A DNA stretch of 64,000 nt, from NCBI RefSeq assembly GCF_039542305.1, contig NZ_BAABHW010000002.1:62001-126000 (forward strand), read 5' to 3'. A program made the position numbers and the translations under genes. Origin of the DNA: Roseibacterium beibuensis. GTDB taxonomy: Bacteria > Pseudomonadota > Alphaproteobacteria > Rhodobacterales > Rhodobacteraceae. Numbering within the stretch: the first letter of the stretch is position 1; each line of letters opens with the position of its first letter. Below are positions 35,278 through 44,934 of the stretch, piece by piece. The notes beneath the pieces are model-generated. The model saw only the letters and a list, made by a program, of their open reading frames with translations. It was not told the origin of the DNA and ran no database searches.

Positions 35278-36639
35278 CTAGGGCATCGACGCGGCGACGA
35301 GGCTGGTCAGCGGTTCCGGGTAAAGGCCGAGCGTGATGAGCAACGCGATCGATGCCGCCATGGCCGCCGCATCGGCCCGGTTCAGGGTCGCGCGCGGCGC
35401 AGGCTGCCTTGGCGCCGTGAAGATGCGCACGGCGAACCGCAGGTAGTAGGCAAAGCCAAGAGCCGAGCCGATGGCCGCGATGACAAGTGGTCCCCAGGCG
35501 GCTTCTCCCGCGAGGGTCGAGAACAGGTAGATCTTGGCGACAAACCCCACCGCCGGCGGCAAGCCCGCCATGGACAAAAGCGCCACGCCCAGGGCCACCC
35601 CGGCCAGGGGCCGCGACCAGGCGAGGCCGCGCAGATCCTCGAGCCGCGTTCCGGCGCCCATCAACCCGGCAACGGCGAAAGCCGCGACGATGGCGGGCGC
35701 GTAGCTGGCCACGTAGACCAGCACGGTCTCGCCCATCAACTCACCCCCCACCGACAGGACCAGCGCGATGTATCCGGAATGCGCGATGGAGGAATAACCC
35801 AGCATCCGCAGCAGGTTGTCCTGCCGCAGCGCCGCCAGATTGCCAAGGATCACGGCGGCACCGCCCGCCAGCAGAAGGCCAAGCGTCCAGATTTCCGGCG
35901 CGGGCAGGCTCAGGCCGATACGCAAGGCTGCAATGGCGACGGCGATCTTGGAGATCGACCCCGCGATGGCCCCGACCGGGGCCGGAGCGCCCGCGAAAAG
36001 GTCGGGCGACCACATGTGAAAGGGCACAAGCGCGAATTTCACGGACAGCCCCACCAGAACGAAGGCAAGTCCGATTGCGGCGACCGGCCCGTCGACCGAC
36101 CACGCATCGAGCCGCAGGCTGCCCGACGCGCCAAAGCCGAAGACCAGGCCCATCAGCAGCGCCCCGGCCCCCACCCCCGCGATCAGGAAGAGCTTGTACC
36201 CGGCCTCGACCGCCGCTTCGGTTCGCGGCATCAGCGCCAGCGCCACCATGGGCAAGGTCGTCAGCTCCAGCCCCAGAAACAGGGTCGCGCCGTGATTGGC
36301 CGAGGCCAGCGCAACCCCGCCCGCAGCCGCGATCGCGACCAGCGCGGGCCCCTCGCGCCCGGTACAGATGGTCCGGGTAAAGCTGAGGATGCCGAGGCCG
36401 GCGGCGGCCGCCAGGACGGACCCGAGCCGCGCCATGCCGTCATCGGCCAGCAGCATGCTGATCGGGGCCTCGGGCGCACCGAGGCGGGCAAGCAGGATGA
36501 CGACGGCCAGCGCCATCGGCAGGGCCGCGGCGATGCGTACCCGTGGCGTCGGCTGGATCGGGGCCAACACCATGGAGAGGATCGCGGCAAGCCCCAGCAG
36601 GACGAGCGGTGCGACCGACCAGATGGAGCCGTCCGTCAT
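35278..36639 (-). CDS. nuoN: NADH-quinone oxidoreductase subunit N
   Basis: The protein has 453 residues with about 14 transmembrane helices and is an antiporter-like proton-pumping subunit of complex I. The discontinuous-helix lysine/glutamate region is present (SVKFALVPFHMWSPDLFAGAP, then SISKIAVAIAAL). It is slightly shorter than E. coli NuoN (485). Its ATG overlaps the nuoM stop (ATGA). It is the last gene of the operon. Confidence 0.94.
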   Translation of the reverse strand: MTDGSIWSVAPLVLLGLAAILSMVLAPIQPTPRVRIAAALPMALAVVILLARLGAPEAPISMLLADDGMARLGSVLAAAAGLGILSFTRTICTGREGPALVAIAAAGGVALASANHGATLFLGLELTTLPMVALALMPRTEAAVEAGYKLFLIAGVGAGALLMGLVFGFGASGSLRLDAWSVDGPVAAIGLAFVLVGLSVKFALVPFHMWSPDLFAGAPAPVGAIAGSISKIAVAIAALRIGLSLPAPEIWTLGLLLAGGAAVILGNLAALRQDNLLRMLGYSSIAHSGYIALVLSVGGELMGETVLVYVASYAPAIVAAFAVAGLMGAGTRLEDLRGLAWSRPLAGVALGVALLSMAGLPPAVGFVAKIYLFSTLAGEAAWGPLVIAAIGSALGFAYYLRFAVRIFTAPRQPAPRATLNRADAAAMAASIALLITLGLYPEPLTSLVAASMP

Positions 36640-38105
36640 GGCGCACCCACCCCCAGCGGCAGAAGCGCCGCGTCAATGGCCGGGCGCAGCCAGCCGATCA
36701 GGACCTGCGGGAAGAGGCCGAAGACGATGGTGCCGGCCCCAAGCGCGATGATCGGCCAAAGCTCGTAGGGCTTGAGGTCTTCGAAGACGGCGGTCTCGGA
36801 TTTCGGCTTGCCGAAGACGATCGCCCCGATCAGGCGCGTGGCATAAACGACCGAGACGACCAGCGAGACCAGCGCGATCGCGGCGAAGGCCCAGTTGACC
36901 TGGAACATGCCGGTAATCACAAGCGCCTCGCCAAGGAAGTTCGCGGTGCCGGGCATGGCCAGCGCGGCGGCAAAGAACACCGCGAAGGAGGTCGCGAAGG
37001 CCGGGGCGGTTTTCTGCAAGCCGCCCAATTCGCGCAGGTCGCGGGTGCCGGTGCGGTGCTGCAAGGCCCCGATCAGCAGGAAGAGTGCCGAGGACGAGAA
37101 CGCGTGGGCGATCATCTCGACCCCTGCGCCGGCCAGCGCGAAATGCACCCCGCCGCACACACCCATCAAGACGATGCTCATATGCGCGATGGAGGTGTAG
37201 GCGATCAGGCGTTTTGCATCGACCTGCCCACAGGCAAGGATCGCGCCGTAAACCACGCCGAAAGCGCCCAGTGCCATGCCGTAGGGGGCAACGGCCATCA
37301 GCCCCTCGGGGAACAAAAGCGGCGGGAAGCGGAACAGGCCATAGGCGCCGGTCTTGAGCAAAAGACCCGCCAGCAGGATCGAACCCGCCGTGGGGGCCTG
37401 CGTGTGGGCGTCGGGCAACCAGGCGTGGAAGGGCGGCACCGGAAGCTTGACCATGAAGGCCAGCGCGAAGCCCAGAAGCAGGATCACCTGCACCGGCGTG
37501 GAATACCCGGCCTCGGACAGCACGAAGGCATCGAAGGTGATCTCGGGCGCGGTGGCCCCCATCCAGAAAACGGCCGCCAACAGGCCAAGGCCCGCCACCG
37601 CGTTGAAAACCAGGAATTTCATCGCCGCGTGTTCGCGGTTGCCGTGCCCCCACAGGCCGATCAGCAGGAAGGCCGGGATGATCATCAGCTCCCAGAAGAA
37701 GGCGAAGACCAGAAGGTCGAAGGCAAGGAACACCCCGTTCGCCGCGGCAACCGTCCAGCAGATCACGGCGTGATACATGGCCGATCGGTGCGTCACCTCC
37801 CAGGAGATGAAGACACAGACGATGCCGAGGATGGACGAAATCGCCAGCATCGCCGCCGATAGCCCGTCCATCGCCAGAAGAACCTGGATGCCGAAGGACG
37901 GCGCCCAGTCGGCCTGCACAAGTTGCAACCAGCGCCCGCTGTCACCATTCAGCGTGCTGAAGATCAGCACCAGAAGCGTCAGCGCCATCACCGCGATCGT
38001 GCCATAGCGTTCGAAATCGCGTCCGAAACGAGGCGCGAAGAGCACGGCCAGCCCCCCGAAGAAGGGCAGAAGAATCTGTAAGCTCAACCCCATGTCATTC
38101 CCCAT
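36636..38105 (-). CDS. nuoM: NADH-quinone oxidoreductase subunit M
   Basis: The protein has 489 residues with about 14 transmembrane helices. It is an Mrp-antiporter-like subunit with KLPVPPFHAWLPDAHTQAPT (channel lysine and conserved His-Trp) and an essential Glu in FAFFWELMIIPAFLLIGLWG. It pumps protons within the membrane arm. Its start lies 22 bases inside the end of nuoL. Confidence 0.95.
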   Translation of the reverse strand: MGNDMGLSLQILLPFFGGLAVLFAPRFGRDFERYGTIAVMALTLLVLIFSTLNGDSGRWLQLVQADWAPSFGIQVLLAMDGLSAAMLAISSILGIVCVFISWEVTHRSAMYHAVICWTVAAANGVFLAFDLLVFAFFWELMIIPAFLLIGLWGHGNREHAAMKFLVFNAVAGLGLLAAVFWMGATAPEITFDAFVLSEAGYSTPVQVILLLGFALAFMVKLPVPPFHAWLPDAHTQAPTAGSILLAGLLLKTGAYGLFRFPPLLFPEGLMAVAPYGMALGAFGVVYGAILACGQVDAKRLIAYTSIAHMSIVLMGVCGGVHFALAGAGVEMIAHAFSSSALFLLIGALQHRTGTRDLRELGGLQKTAPAFATSFAVFFAAALAMPGTANFLGEALVITGMFQVNWAFAAIALVSLVVSVVYATRLIGAIVFGKPKSETAVFEDLKPYELWPIIALGAGTIVFGLFPQVLIGWLRPAIDAALLPLGVGAP

Positions 38106-40036
38106 CCCAGAATTACGAGAACGCCCAGCCCCATCGCGAGACCCAGCGCATAATCACGCAGCCGACCGCTCTGCAGCCGCCGCGTCCAAAGTCCGGCACG
38201 CCGCGCTTCGCGCGCGCCGCGCATGATGACCGTGTCGAAACGGTCAGGCATGAAAGGTGCGGTCACGACCCGCGCCAGCCACAGGCCGAAGACCACGGTG
38301 GCGGTCCCCACGGGGTCGCCCATGCCGCCCTCCTGTGCCTCGGGGCCCTCGCCGATATGCTTGCCGAGGCGCCCGTCGCGGCCCGACAGCAAGCGCACGA
38401 TCCGGCGATAGGGCCGCACGAGGAAGGCGTAGTAGATCGCATCCATCTGCATCCCTGCCCGCAGGCGGCGCGCGCGTTTGATACGGGCGCTCCAGGACGG
38501 GATGAAGGTGACGGCGACCGACCCGATCAGGCCGGTGATGGCGGCCAGCGCGCCCATGACCTCGATGCCAAGGCCGGCATGGGGGGCATGGCCGCCCATC
38601 TCGTGGATGATCGGCTCGACCAGAAAGCCACCCAGCACCGACATGATGGCAAGGAAGATCAGCGGCGCGACGGCCAGCCAGCTTTCATGGCCCTTGGGCG
38701 CGTCATGTCGCGGTTTACGCAAGGCGCAGAGCACGGGGCGGTAGGCATAGACCCCGGTCAACGCGGCCCCGCCCAGCGCGACCAGCCACAGGAACTGCCC
38801 GAACGGGCCGGCCTCGACCGCGGCGCCAAGGATGGCCTCCTTGGACCACCAGCCCGCCGACAGGATCGGAAAGCCCGCCAGCGCCATCGCGCCCACGGTA
38901 TAGGTCGCGAAGGAGATCGGGGCGACATAGGCCGTGCCGCGCAGCTTCTCGATCTCGGTCGACCCGCCCCCGGCATGCGACAGCACCCCCGCCGCCATGA
39001 AGAGAAGCGACTTGAAAAAGGCGTGGATGACGAAATGCGCCATGGCGACACCCGGCGCGCCCATCCCCACGGCCAGCAGCATGTAGCCGATCTGGCTGAT
39101 CGAGGAATAGGCCAGCAGGCGCTTCACATCGGTCTGCGCGATGGCACAGAGCGCCCCGAACAGCGCGGTGGCGACACCGGCGATGGCGGTTGCGGCCGCC
39201 ACGCCCGGCGTTGCCTCGATCAGCGGCGCGAAGCGGGCAAGCAGCACCGCGCCCGCCGCAACCATCGTGGCCGAGTGCAGCAGGGCCGAAACCGGCGTCG
39301 GCCCGGCCATCGCCGTGGGCAGCCATGTCTGGAACGGCAATTGCGCCGATTTGCCAAGCGCCCCCACCAGCAACAGCACCGCGATGATGGCCGCGCGGCT
39401 TTCCTCGGCGGCAAGACCCGCCGGAATCAACTCGTCCATGCGCACCGAGGTCGCTTCGAGGAACAGCAGCAGCAGACCGGCCAACAGCGCCGCGTCGGCG
39501 ATGCGGGTCATGACGAAGGCCTTCTGCCCGGCGGCGAAGGCGCGCGGCGAGGTCATGTTGTAGGAAATCAGGAAGAAGGAGCAGAGGCCCATCAACTCCC
39601 ACCCGAGGAAGAAGACGATACTGTCGGCGGCCAGCACCATCGACAGCATGCCTGCCTGGAACAGGTTCATCAGGGCGAAGAAGCGGCGCAGATCGGCCAC
39701 GCGCGCGCCCGACATGTAGTCGGCGGCGTAGATCATCACGCAACTGGCCACGACCGTGACGGTGCTGGCGCCGATGGCGCTCAGCGGGTCAAGCTGCATG
39801 GCAAGCGCCACCTCGTACTGGCCGAAGTTCAGCGTGAAGACCGGGGCGACCATGTCGCCGACAGCGCCCGTGAAATAGGCGATGGCCAGCGGCAGGAACA
39901 GGACCAGCGGCGCGATCCCGGCGGCCAGCGACACGGCCAGCACCGGGCGGCGATCCAGCCGGTAGGGATCGAGCGCCAGAAGAAGGAACCCGCCCAGCGG
40001 CGGCAGCGGCACGAGGAGAAGGAGATAGGCCAGCAT
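38084..40036 (-). CDS. nuoL: NADH-quinone oxidoreductase subunit L
   Basis: The protein has 650 residues with about 16 transmembrane helices and the long lateral amphipathic C-terminal helix. Signatures are FFLGWELMGLCSFFLISY, KSAQLPFQTWLPTAMAGPTP and HFVIHAFFKSLLFMAAG. It is the distal antiporter-like pump of complex I. It begins three bases after the nuoK stop. Confidence 0.95.
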   Translation of the reverse strand: MLAYLLLLVPLPPLGGFLLLALDPYRLDRRPVLAVSLAAGIAPLVLFLPLAIAYFTGAVGDMVAPVFTLNFGQYEVALAMQLDPLSAIGASTVTVVASCVMIYAADYMSGARVADLRRFFALMNLFQAGMLSMVLAADSIVFFLGWELMGLCSFFLISYNMTSPRAFAAGQKAFVMTRIADAALLAGLLLLFLEATSVRMDELIPAGLAAEESRAAIIAVLLLVGALGKSAQLPFQTWLPTAMAGPTPVSALLHSATMVAAGAVLLARFAPLIEATPGVAAATAIAGVATALFGALCAIAQTDVKRLLAYSSISQIGYMLLAVGMGAPGVAMAHFVIHAFFKSLLFMAAGVLSHAGGGSTEIEKLRGTAYVAPISFATYTVGAMALAGFPILSAGWWSKEAILGAAVEAGPFGQFLWLVALGGAALTGVYAYRPVLCALRKPRHDAPKGHESWLAVAPLIFLAIMSVLGGFLVEPIIHEMGGHAPHAGLGIEVMGALAAITGLIGSVAVTFIPSWSARIKRARRLRAGMQMDAIYYAFLVRPYRRIVRLLSGRDGRLGKHIGEGPEAQEGGMGDPVGTATVVFGLWLARVVTAPFMPDRFDTVIMRGAREARRAGLWTRRLQSGRLRDYALGLAMGLGVLVILGWGMTWG

Positions 40037-40039
40037 CGC

Positions 40040-40339
40040 TTATCCCCTCAGCCGTGTCGCGGCATCGCTGTCGCCACCGGTGGCGCGCCGCATGTGAAGA
40101 TAGATGGCAAGGCCCAGCGCCACCTCGGCGGCAGCCAGACCAAGGACGAGGATGAACATGGCACTCCCCTCGATCGAGCCGTGATGCGCCCCCGCCGCGA
40201 TGAAGCCCAAGGCGGGACCGGCCAGCATGACCTCGAGCGAGATCAGCTGCATCAGGATCGTGCGGCGCGCGGCCACCCCGAACAGACCCGCCAGGAACAG
40301 GCCCGCGGACAGAACCAGAAGGATATTGAGCGCAGTCAT
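40040..40339 (-). CDS. nuoK: NADH-quinone oxidoreductase subunit K
   Basis: The protein has 99 residues and three transmembrane helices. The conserved Glu in helix 2 (ISLEVMLAG) and in helix 3 (LAAAEVALGLAI) are present. It forms part of the E-channel. The ATG at 40339 overlaps the nuoJ stop (ATGA). Confidence 0.94.
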   Translation of the reverse strand: MTALNILLVLSAGLFLAGLFGVAARRTILMQLISLEVMLAGPALGFIAAGAHHGSIEGSAMFILVLGLAAAEVALGLAIYLHMRRATGGDSDAATRLRG

Positions 40340-40854
40340 TCCGGGTTCCTTTCCTGCAGGCGCGGACCCAGCTTGCGGCCCAGGTGGCGCACGCCCAGCA
40401 TCCCTGCGATCAGAAGAAGGGTGATCAGCTCGGTCACGGCGCTCCAATCGCCGAACATCAACAGGCCGAGGTCGCTTGCCAGCGCGGGCGCGGGATCCCC
40501 CTCGCCCATGGCGCCGCCGCCGATGCCGAAGATGACGGGAACCACCGAGAGGCTGACGATCAGCGCGGGCCAGCGCCAGGCATGGCGCAGCAATTCGCGT
40601 TCCGCCGCCATCGCCTCATCGCCCGCGTCGATGGTCATGACCACGAAAACGAACACGGCCACCACGGCGCCGGCGTAGATCAGGAGTTGGATCGCGCCGG
40701 CGAAATTGGCCGCCATGGCGAAAAAGCCGACGCCCAGCGAGATGAGGGAAGCCAGCAGCAACAGCAGCGCATGCACCGCCGAGGGGCGGGTGACCGCGAG
40801 GATGGCGGCGCCGAAGGCCACGGTCGCAGCCCAGATGGCAAGTCCCCAGCTCAT
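40336..40854 (-). CDS. nuoJ: NADH-quinone oxidoreductase subunit J
   Basis: The protein has 172 residues with five transmembrane helices. The conserved helix with the pi-bulge FAGAIQLLIYAGAVVAVFVFV, typical of NuoJ/ND6, is intact. It links the quinone cavity to proton channels. It starts with ATGA overlapping the nuoI stop. Confidence 0.94.
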   Translation of the reverse strand: MSWGLAIWAATVAFGAAILAVTRPSAVHALLLLLASLISLGVGFFAMAANFAGAIQLLIYAGAVVAVFVFVVMTIDAGDEAMAAERELLRHAWRWPALIVSLSVVPVIFGIGGGAMGEGDPAPALASDLGLLMFGDWSAVTELITLLLIAGMLGVRHLGRKLGPRLQERNPE

Positions 40855-41366
40855 GGTGTGAGATCCTTCAGGTTGACGGGCGCGGCCTCATTCTCGGCCT
40901 CGCCCTTGTCCTTGCCGTCGATGGCCTTGCCCGCCACCGACCAGTAGCGATACCCTTCCTGCTTGCCCTGCCCCGCGATCAGCAGATCCGCCTTGTCATG
41001 GATCAGGCCCGCGCGGGTGTAGTCGGCGGTCTCGAAATCCGGGGTCAGCTGAATGGCCTGTGTCGGGCAGGCCTCTTCGCAATAGCCGCAGAAGATGCAG
41101 CGCGCGAAATTGATGCGGAAGGTTTCGGGATACCAGCGGCCATCCTCGGTTTCGCCCTTCTGCACGTCGATGCAATCGACCGGGCAGGCCACGGCACAGA
41201 GGTTGCAGGCCACGCAACGTTCCTGCCCGTCGGGGTCACGGGTCAGCACGATCCGCGCGCGGTAGCGGGCGGGCAGATCGGGTTTTTCCTCGGGATATTG
41301 CTGCGTGTATTTCTTGGTGAAAAGCTTCAGTCCCACGCGCCCGATGGAGTCGAGAATCCCCTTCAT
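40851..41366 (-). CDS. nuoI: NADH-quinone oxidoreductase subunit I
   Basis: The protein has 171 residues. Two [4Fe-4S] ferredoxin motifs are complete: CVACNLCAVACP and CIFCGYCEEACP (clusters N6a and N6b). It carries electrons from NuoG to NuoB. The ATG at 41366 overlaps the nuoH TGA. Confidence 0.96.
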   Translation of the reverse strand: MKGILDSIGRVGLKLFTKKYTQQYPEEKPDLPARYRARIVLTRDPDGQERCVACNLCAVACPVDCIDVQKGETEDGRWYPETFRINFARCIFCGYCEEACPTQAIQLTPDFETADYTRAGLIHDKADLLIAGQGKQEGYRYWSVAGKAIDGKDKGEAENEAAPVNLKDLTP

Positions 41367-42331
41367 GCGGCACCTCCCCCGGCCCCGGCAAGGACCACGA
41401 TGGCGCCGGTCAGAAGCAGGTTCAGCAGGGCCAGCGGCAGCGCCCATTTCCACGCAAAGGCCACCAGCTGGTCGTAGCGCGGACGCGGCAGGATCGCGCG
41501 GATCCAGATGAAGGCAAGCGCCAGCGCACCCACCTTGAGGCCGAACCAGACCGGCCCCGGCAGGATCGGCCCAAGCCACCCGCCGAAGAACAGCGTCACG
41601 GCCAGTGCCGAGACAAGGATGATGGCCAGGTATTCACCCAGGAAGAACAGCGCGAAACTCATCCCCGAATACTCGGTCATGAACCCCGCGACGAGGTCCT
41701 GCTCGGATTCCTGCAAGTCGAAGGGCAGGCGGTGCGCCGCGGCAATGCCCGCAAGCATGAAGAGTGCGAAGCCGAGCGGTTGCGTGACGATGAACCACAG
41801 GCCGCTTTGCGCCTCGACGATCTGGCCCAGGTTCAACGAGCCGGAGATCATTACGACGCCCATCAGCGACAGGCCGAAGAAGGCTTCGTAGGACAGCATC
41901 TGCGCCGCCGCCCGCAGCCCGCCCAGTAGCGCGTAGCGGTTGTGCGACGCCCAGGCGCCCAGCACCATCGCGTAGACCGTCAGCGCCAGCATCGCGAGGA
42001 CGAAGATCACCCCCATATCGAGCGCGGAAAGGGTCAGGTCGGGGCCAAAACTCACCACGGCAAACCCCGCCAGAACCGGGATCGCGGCAAGCGCGGGGGC
42101 CAGGCGGAAGGTCACGGCATCGCCGCCGGGCGGCACCTCGTCTTCCTTCGTCAGCAGTTTCACCGTGTCGGCGACCCATTGCAGGAAGCCGAAGGGACCG
42201 ACGCGGTTCGGGCCAAGGCGTTCCTGCAAGAAGCCAAGGCCGCGCCGTTCGACCCAGGTGAACACGCCCGCGGCAACCAGCAGCGCCATGATCAGCGCAA
42301 GCGACATCAAGATGGTCAGACCAGCGTTCAT
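41363..42331 (-). CDS. nuoH: NADH-quinone oxidoreductase subunit H
   Basis: The protein has 322 residues with eight transmembrane helices. The conserved ERRGLGFLQERLGPNRVGPFG and LPFDLQESEQDLVAGFMTEYS mark the quinone-binding and E-channel segments. It couples the peripheral arm to the membrane arm. It starts with an ATGA overlap with nuoG. Confidence 0.96.
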   Translation of the reverse strand: MNAGLTILMSLALIMALLVAAGVFTWVERRGLGFLQERLGPNRVGPFGFLQWVADTVKLLTKEDEVPPGGDAVTFRLAPALAAIPVLAGFAVVSFGPDLTLSALDMGVIFVLAMLALTVYAMVLGAWASHNRYALLGGLRAAAQMLSYEAFFGLSLMGVVMISGSLNLGQIVEAQSGLWFIVTQPLGFALFMLAGIAAAHRLPFDLQESEQDLVAGFMTEYSGMSFALFFLGEYLAIILVSALAVTLFFGGWLGPILPGPVWFGLKVGALALAFIWIRAILPRPRYDQLVAFAWKWALPLALLNLLLTGAIVVLAGAGGGAA

Positions 42332-44934
42332 CCCTGCCTCCCGATCTTGACGATACGCGACAGGCTGCGCGGGGCGACACGACCGGCCGACAGGCCGACA
42401 TGGTGTTCGGGCATCGCATCGGAGATCACGATTTCGGCCTCGGCATGCAGGCCATCGACCGTGGCCAGATCACCTGCCTTCAGGTGCAGACGCTTCGCGT
42501 CGGCCGGGTGCAGCATGACCTGTGCAGGCGGGTAGCGCTTGGCGAGGTAGTCGGCACGGCGGCCGACCTCGTCACCCGCGAAAGGATCATGCAGCGGCAC
42601 GGGCCGCATCCCACGCTCCATCGCAGGCAGCGCCGGTGCGACATCAGGGCCTTGGAACCCGGCAAGGACGGAAATCCCCGGGTCGCCCTCCTGCAAGTGG
42701 CCGCCATTGGCGTCGGTCAGGTAGGGCGCGGCAGAGGCAGAATGCAGGCCCGGCACATCATATCCGGTCCGGAGCGCCGGCGGCGCCCCCGCCCCTTGCG
42801 TGCCCTCCATCGAGAAGGCGAGCGCACTGTCGGGATCGGCGCGCTCGGCGTCGCGTACGATCCCGCCGGCCTGATCGTGGGCCGTGCGCCCCGAGAACCG
42901 CCAATTCGCGCGCGCGATCTTGCCCAGCGGCGTGCGGAAGGTGACGCTAGGTGCTGCATCGCGGGCCGGGGCAAGATGCGGCAGGGCCTGTCCAAGTTCC
43001 GCCAGAACATCATCGACGGTCGCCCAACCCGACAGCGTGTCGGACAGGCTGGCAAGGGTCCGCCACGCGGCGGCGGGCGCGCCCGGATAGGCGGCAAAGC
43101 GGCGTTGTGCGCGGCCCTCGTGATTGACCACGGTGCCGGCCGCCTCGGCCCAGTCGGCGCAAGGGATCGTGATGCCGGCGCGGGCGGTCGTGCGCGTGGC
43201 GTAGCTGTCCAGAACGACGACCTCTTTCGCGGCCTCGAACAGGCGATCGACCAGCAGGCTATCGGCACGTTCGAAGAGATCGGCCTCGGCGATCAGCGCG
43301 GTTTCGGCCTTGCCTGCCTCCAGCGCTTCGACAGCGCGCTCAAGTCCCCGCGCCTGCATGAGGGCAAGCCCCATGGAATTGACCTCGGGCGGGAAGAGGT
43401 ACAGGCGGGTCTTCTCGCCCAGCGCCTCGGCGATCGCGGCCACCGCGTCGACAACCTCGGGCCGGGCAAGGCCGAAGCCCGAAAGAACCGCGGGCCGTTC
43501 GGCGGCTTGCAAGGCCGAGGCGATGGCCGTGGCCTCGGCATTCGCGCGCTCCCCCCGGATCGCAGCGGCGATGGCTAGACCGAACGCCGCGATATCCTCG
43601 GGCGCGCGGCGCATGGACCATGCCGCGACATCATCCAATGCATCGGGCAACATGGTGACAAGGGCGATGGGAGTTTTCCGTCCTTCACCAGCCACTTGGG
43701 CTGCGTTGTTCAACCATTTCGGCACGCCCTTCTCGGCGGCCAGAGCGTCGGACGCGTTGCGCGCGGTCTGGCGCAGCGACAGGGCCGCGCGCGGCGCGGT
43801 TCCGGTCAGGTCCTCGCCCAGAACAAGCGCGGCATCGCAGCGTTCCAGTTCGGCCAGCGACGGGGCACCGTGCCGCGCCAGAAGGCCTGCCATACGGGCG
43901 ACGGTCTGTGCCTCCAGATCGGGGAGACCGGCAAAGAACCGGCCCGGCCCAACCAGTTGCCGCAAGGCGAAATTCGTCTCCAGCGTCGCGCGGGGCGAGC
44001 CGATGGCCACAGCGCCGCGCTCCAATGCGGCACGGGCCGCGGTGACCGCCTCTTGCACCGACACATCGAGGCCCCGGACGCGCGGCCCGCTCAGCCGCGC
44101 CCCCTCGGGCAGGTGCAGCGCGCCGAACCGGCCCTTGTCGCAGAGGAAATGGCCGTTGACCTCGCCGTTGTAGCGGTTCTGCAAGCGGCGCAGACGCCCG
44201 CCGCGCTCCGCCGCGAAGATGTTGCAGCCGACCGAACATTGCGAACAGATCGACGGCGTCGCGGTCATGTCCCATTTGCGGGCGTAATCCTTGGACCACC
44301 CCTTGTCGTTGAACACCCCGGTCGGGCAGACCTCGGCGAGGTTGCCGGCGAAGGGGCTTTCCAGCGGGCCGTCCTCGTAGCGGCCGAAATAGACGCGGTC
44401 ATGCGCCCCCATCACGTCGAGGTCCCGCCCGCCCGCGTAATGGCGGTAGAAGCGCACGCAGCGATAGCAGGCGATGCAGCGGTTCATCTCGTGCGTCAGA
44501 AGCGGCCCGAGATCCTGGTTGCGATGGGTGCGCTTGGGCCCGTCATAGCGGCGCGTCCTGTGGCCCGTGGCGACGGTCATGTCCTGCAGGTGACAGGCCC
44601 CGCCCTCTTCGCAGACGGCACAATCATGCGGGTGGCTGCGCATCAGCCACTCGATGACATGGGCGCGCATTTCCTCGGCTTCCGCGTCGGCCACCTCGAT
44701 GCGCTGGCCGTCGGCCACCGGCGTCATGCAGGCCATCTCGATCTTGCCCTCGGCATCTTCGGGGCCGCTATGGACGCGCACGGCGCAGAGGCGGCACGCC
44801 CCGACGGAGCCCAGCGCGTCATGCCAGCAGAAATGCGGGATCTCGTCGCCCGCGTGGGTGCAGGCCGACAGGATGTCCTGCCCGTCCTCGACCTCGCGGG
44901 TTTCGCCATTCACGATGATGCGGATACGGCTCAT
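42328..44934 (-). CDS. nuoG: NADH-quinone oxidoreductase subunit G (with N7 cluster motif)
   Basis: The protein has 868 residues, long for a proteobacterial NuoG. The N-terminal [2Fe-2S] (N1b) cysteines and His-Cys cluster N5 (HDCAVCEEGGACHLQD) are present, as is N4 (CIACYRCVRFYRHY). In the molybdopterin-like domain, CSQCSVGC followed by exactly 27 residues and then C matches the CXXCXXXCX27C motif of cluster N7. N7 is found in E. coli and Thermus but is missing from mitochondrial and typical alphaproteobacterial NuoG. The rest is the degenerate formate-dehydrogenase-like domain. It overlaps nuoF and nuoH by ATGA. Confidence 0.95.
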   Translation of the reverse strand: MSRIRIIVNGETREVEDGQDILSACTHAGDEIPHFCWHDALGSVGACRLCAVRVHSGPEDAEGKIEMACMTPVADGQRIEVADAEAEEMRAHVIEWLMRSHPHDCAVCEEGGACHLQDMTVATGHRTRRYDGPKRTHRNQDLGPLLTHEMNRCIACYRCVRFYRHYAGGRDLDVMGAHDRVYFGRYEDGPLESPFAGNLAEVCPTGVFNDKGWSKDYARKWDMTATPSICSQCSVGCNIFAAERGGRLRRLQNRYNGEVNGHFLCDKGRFGALHLPEGARLSGPRVRGLDVSVQEAVTAARAALERGAVAIGSPRATLETNFALRQLVGPGRFFAGLPDLEAQTVARMAGLLARHGAPSLAELERCDAALVLGEDLTGTAPRAALSLRQTARNASDALAAEKGVPKWLNNAAQVAGEGRKTPIALVTMLPDALDDVAAWSMRRAPEDIAAFGLAIAAAIRGERANAEATAIASALQAAERPAVLSGFGLARPEVVDAVAAIAEALGEKTRLYLFPPEVNSMGLALMQARGLERAVEALEAGKAETALIAEADLFERADSLLVDRLFEAAKEVVVLDSYATRTTARAGITIPCADWAEAAGTVVNHEGRAQRRFAAYPGAPAAAWRTLASLSDTLSGWATVDDVLAELGQALPHLAPARDAAPSVTFRTPLGKIARANWRFSGRTAHDQAGGIVRDAERADPDSALAFSMEGTQGAGAPPALRTGYDVPGLHSASAAPYLTDANGGHLQEGDPGISVLAGFQGPDVAPALPAMERGMRPVPLHDPFAGDEVGRRADYLAKRYPPAQVMLHPADAKRLHLKAGDLATVDGLHAEAEIVISDAMPEHHVGLSAGRVAPRSLSRIVKIGRQG

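Noticed and set aside
38357..40678. A 773-codon plus-strand frame across nuoL, nuoK and nuoJ
   Set aside because: Low-complexity Arg/Gly/His/Gln composition antisense to three clear membrane subunits; a codon-bias shadow.
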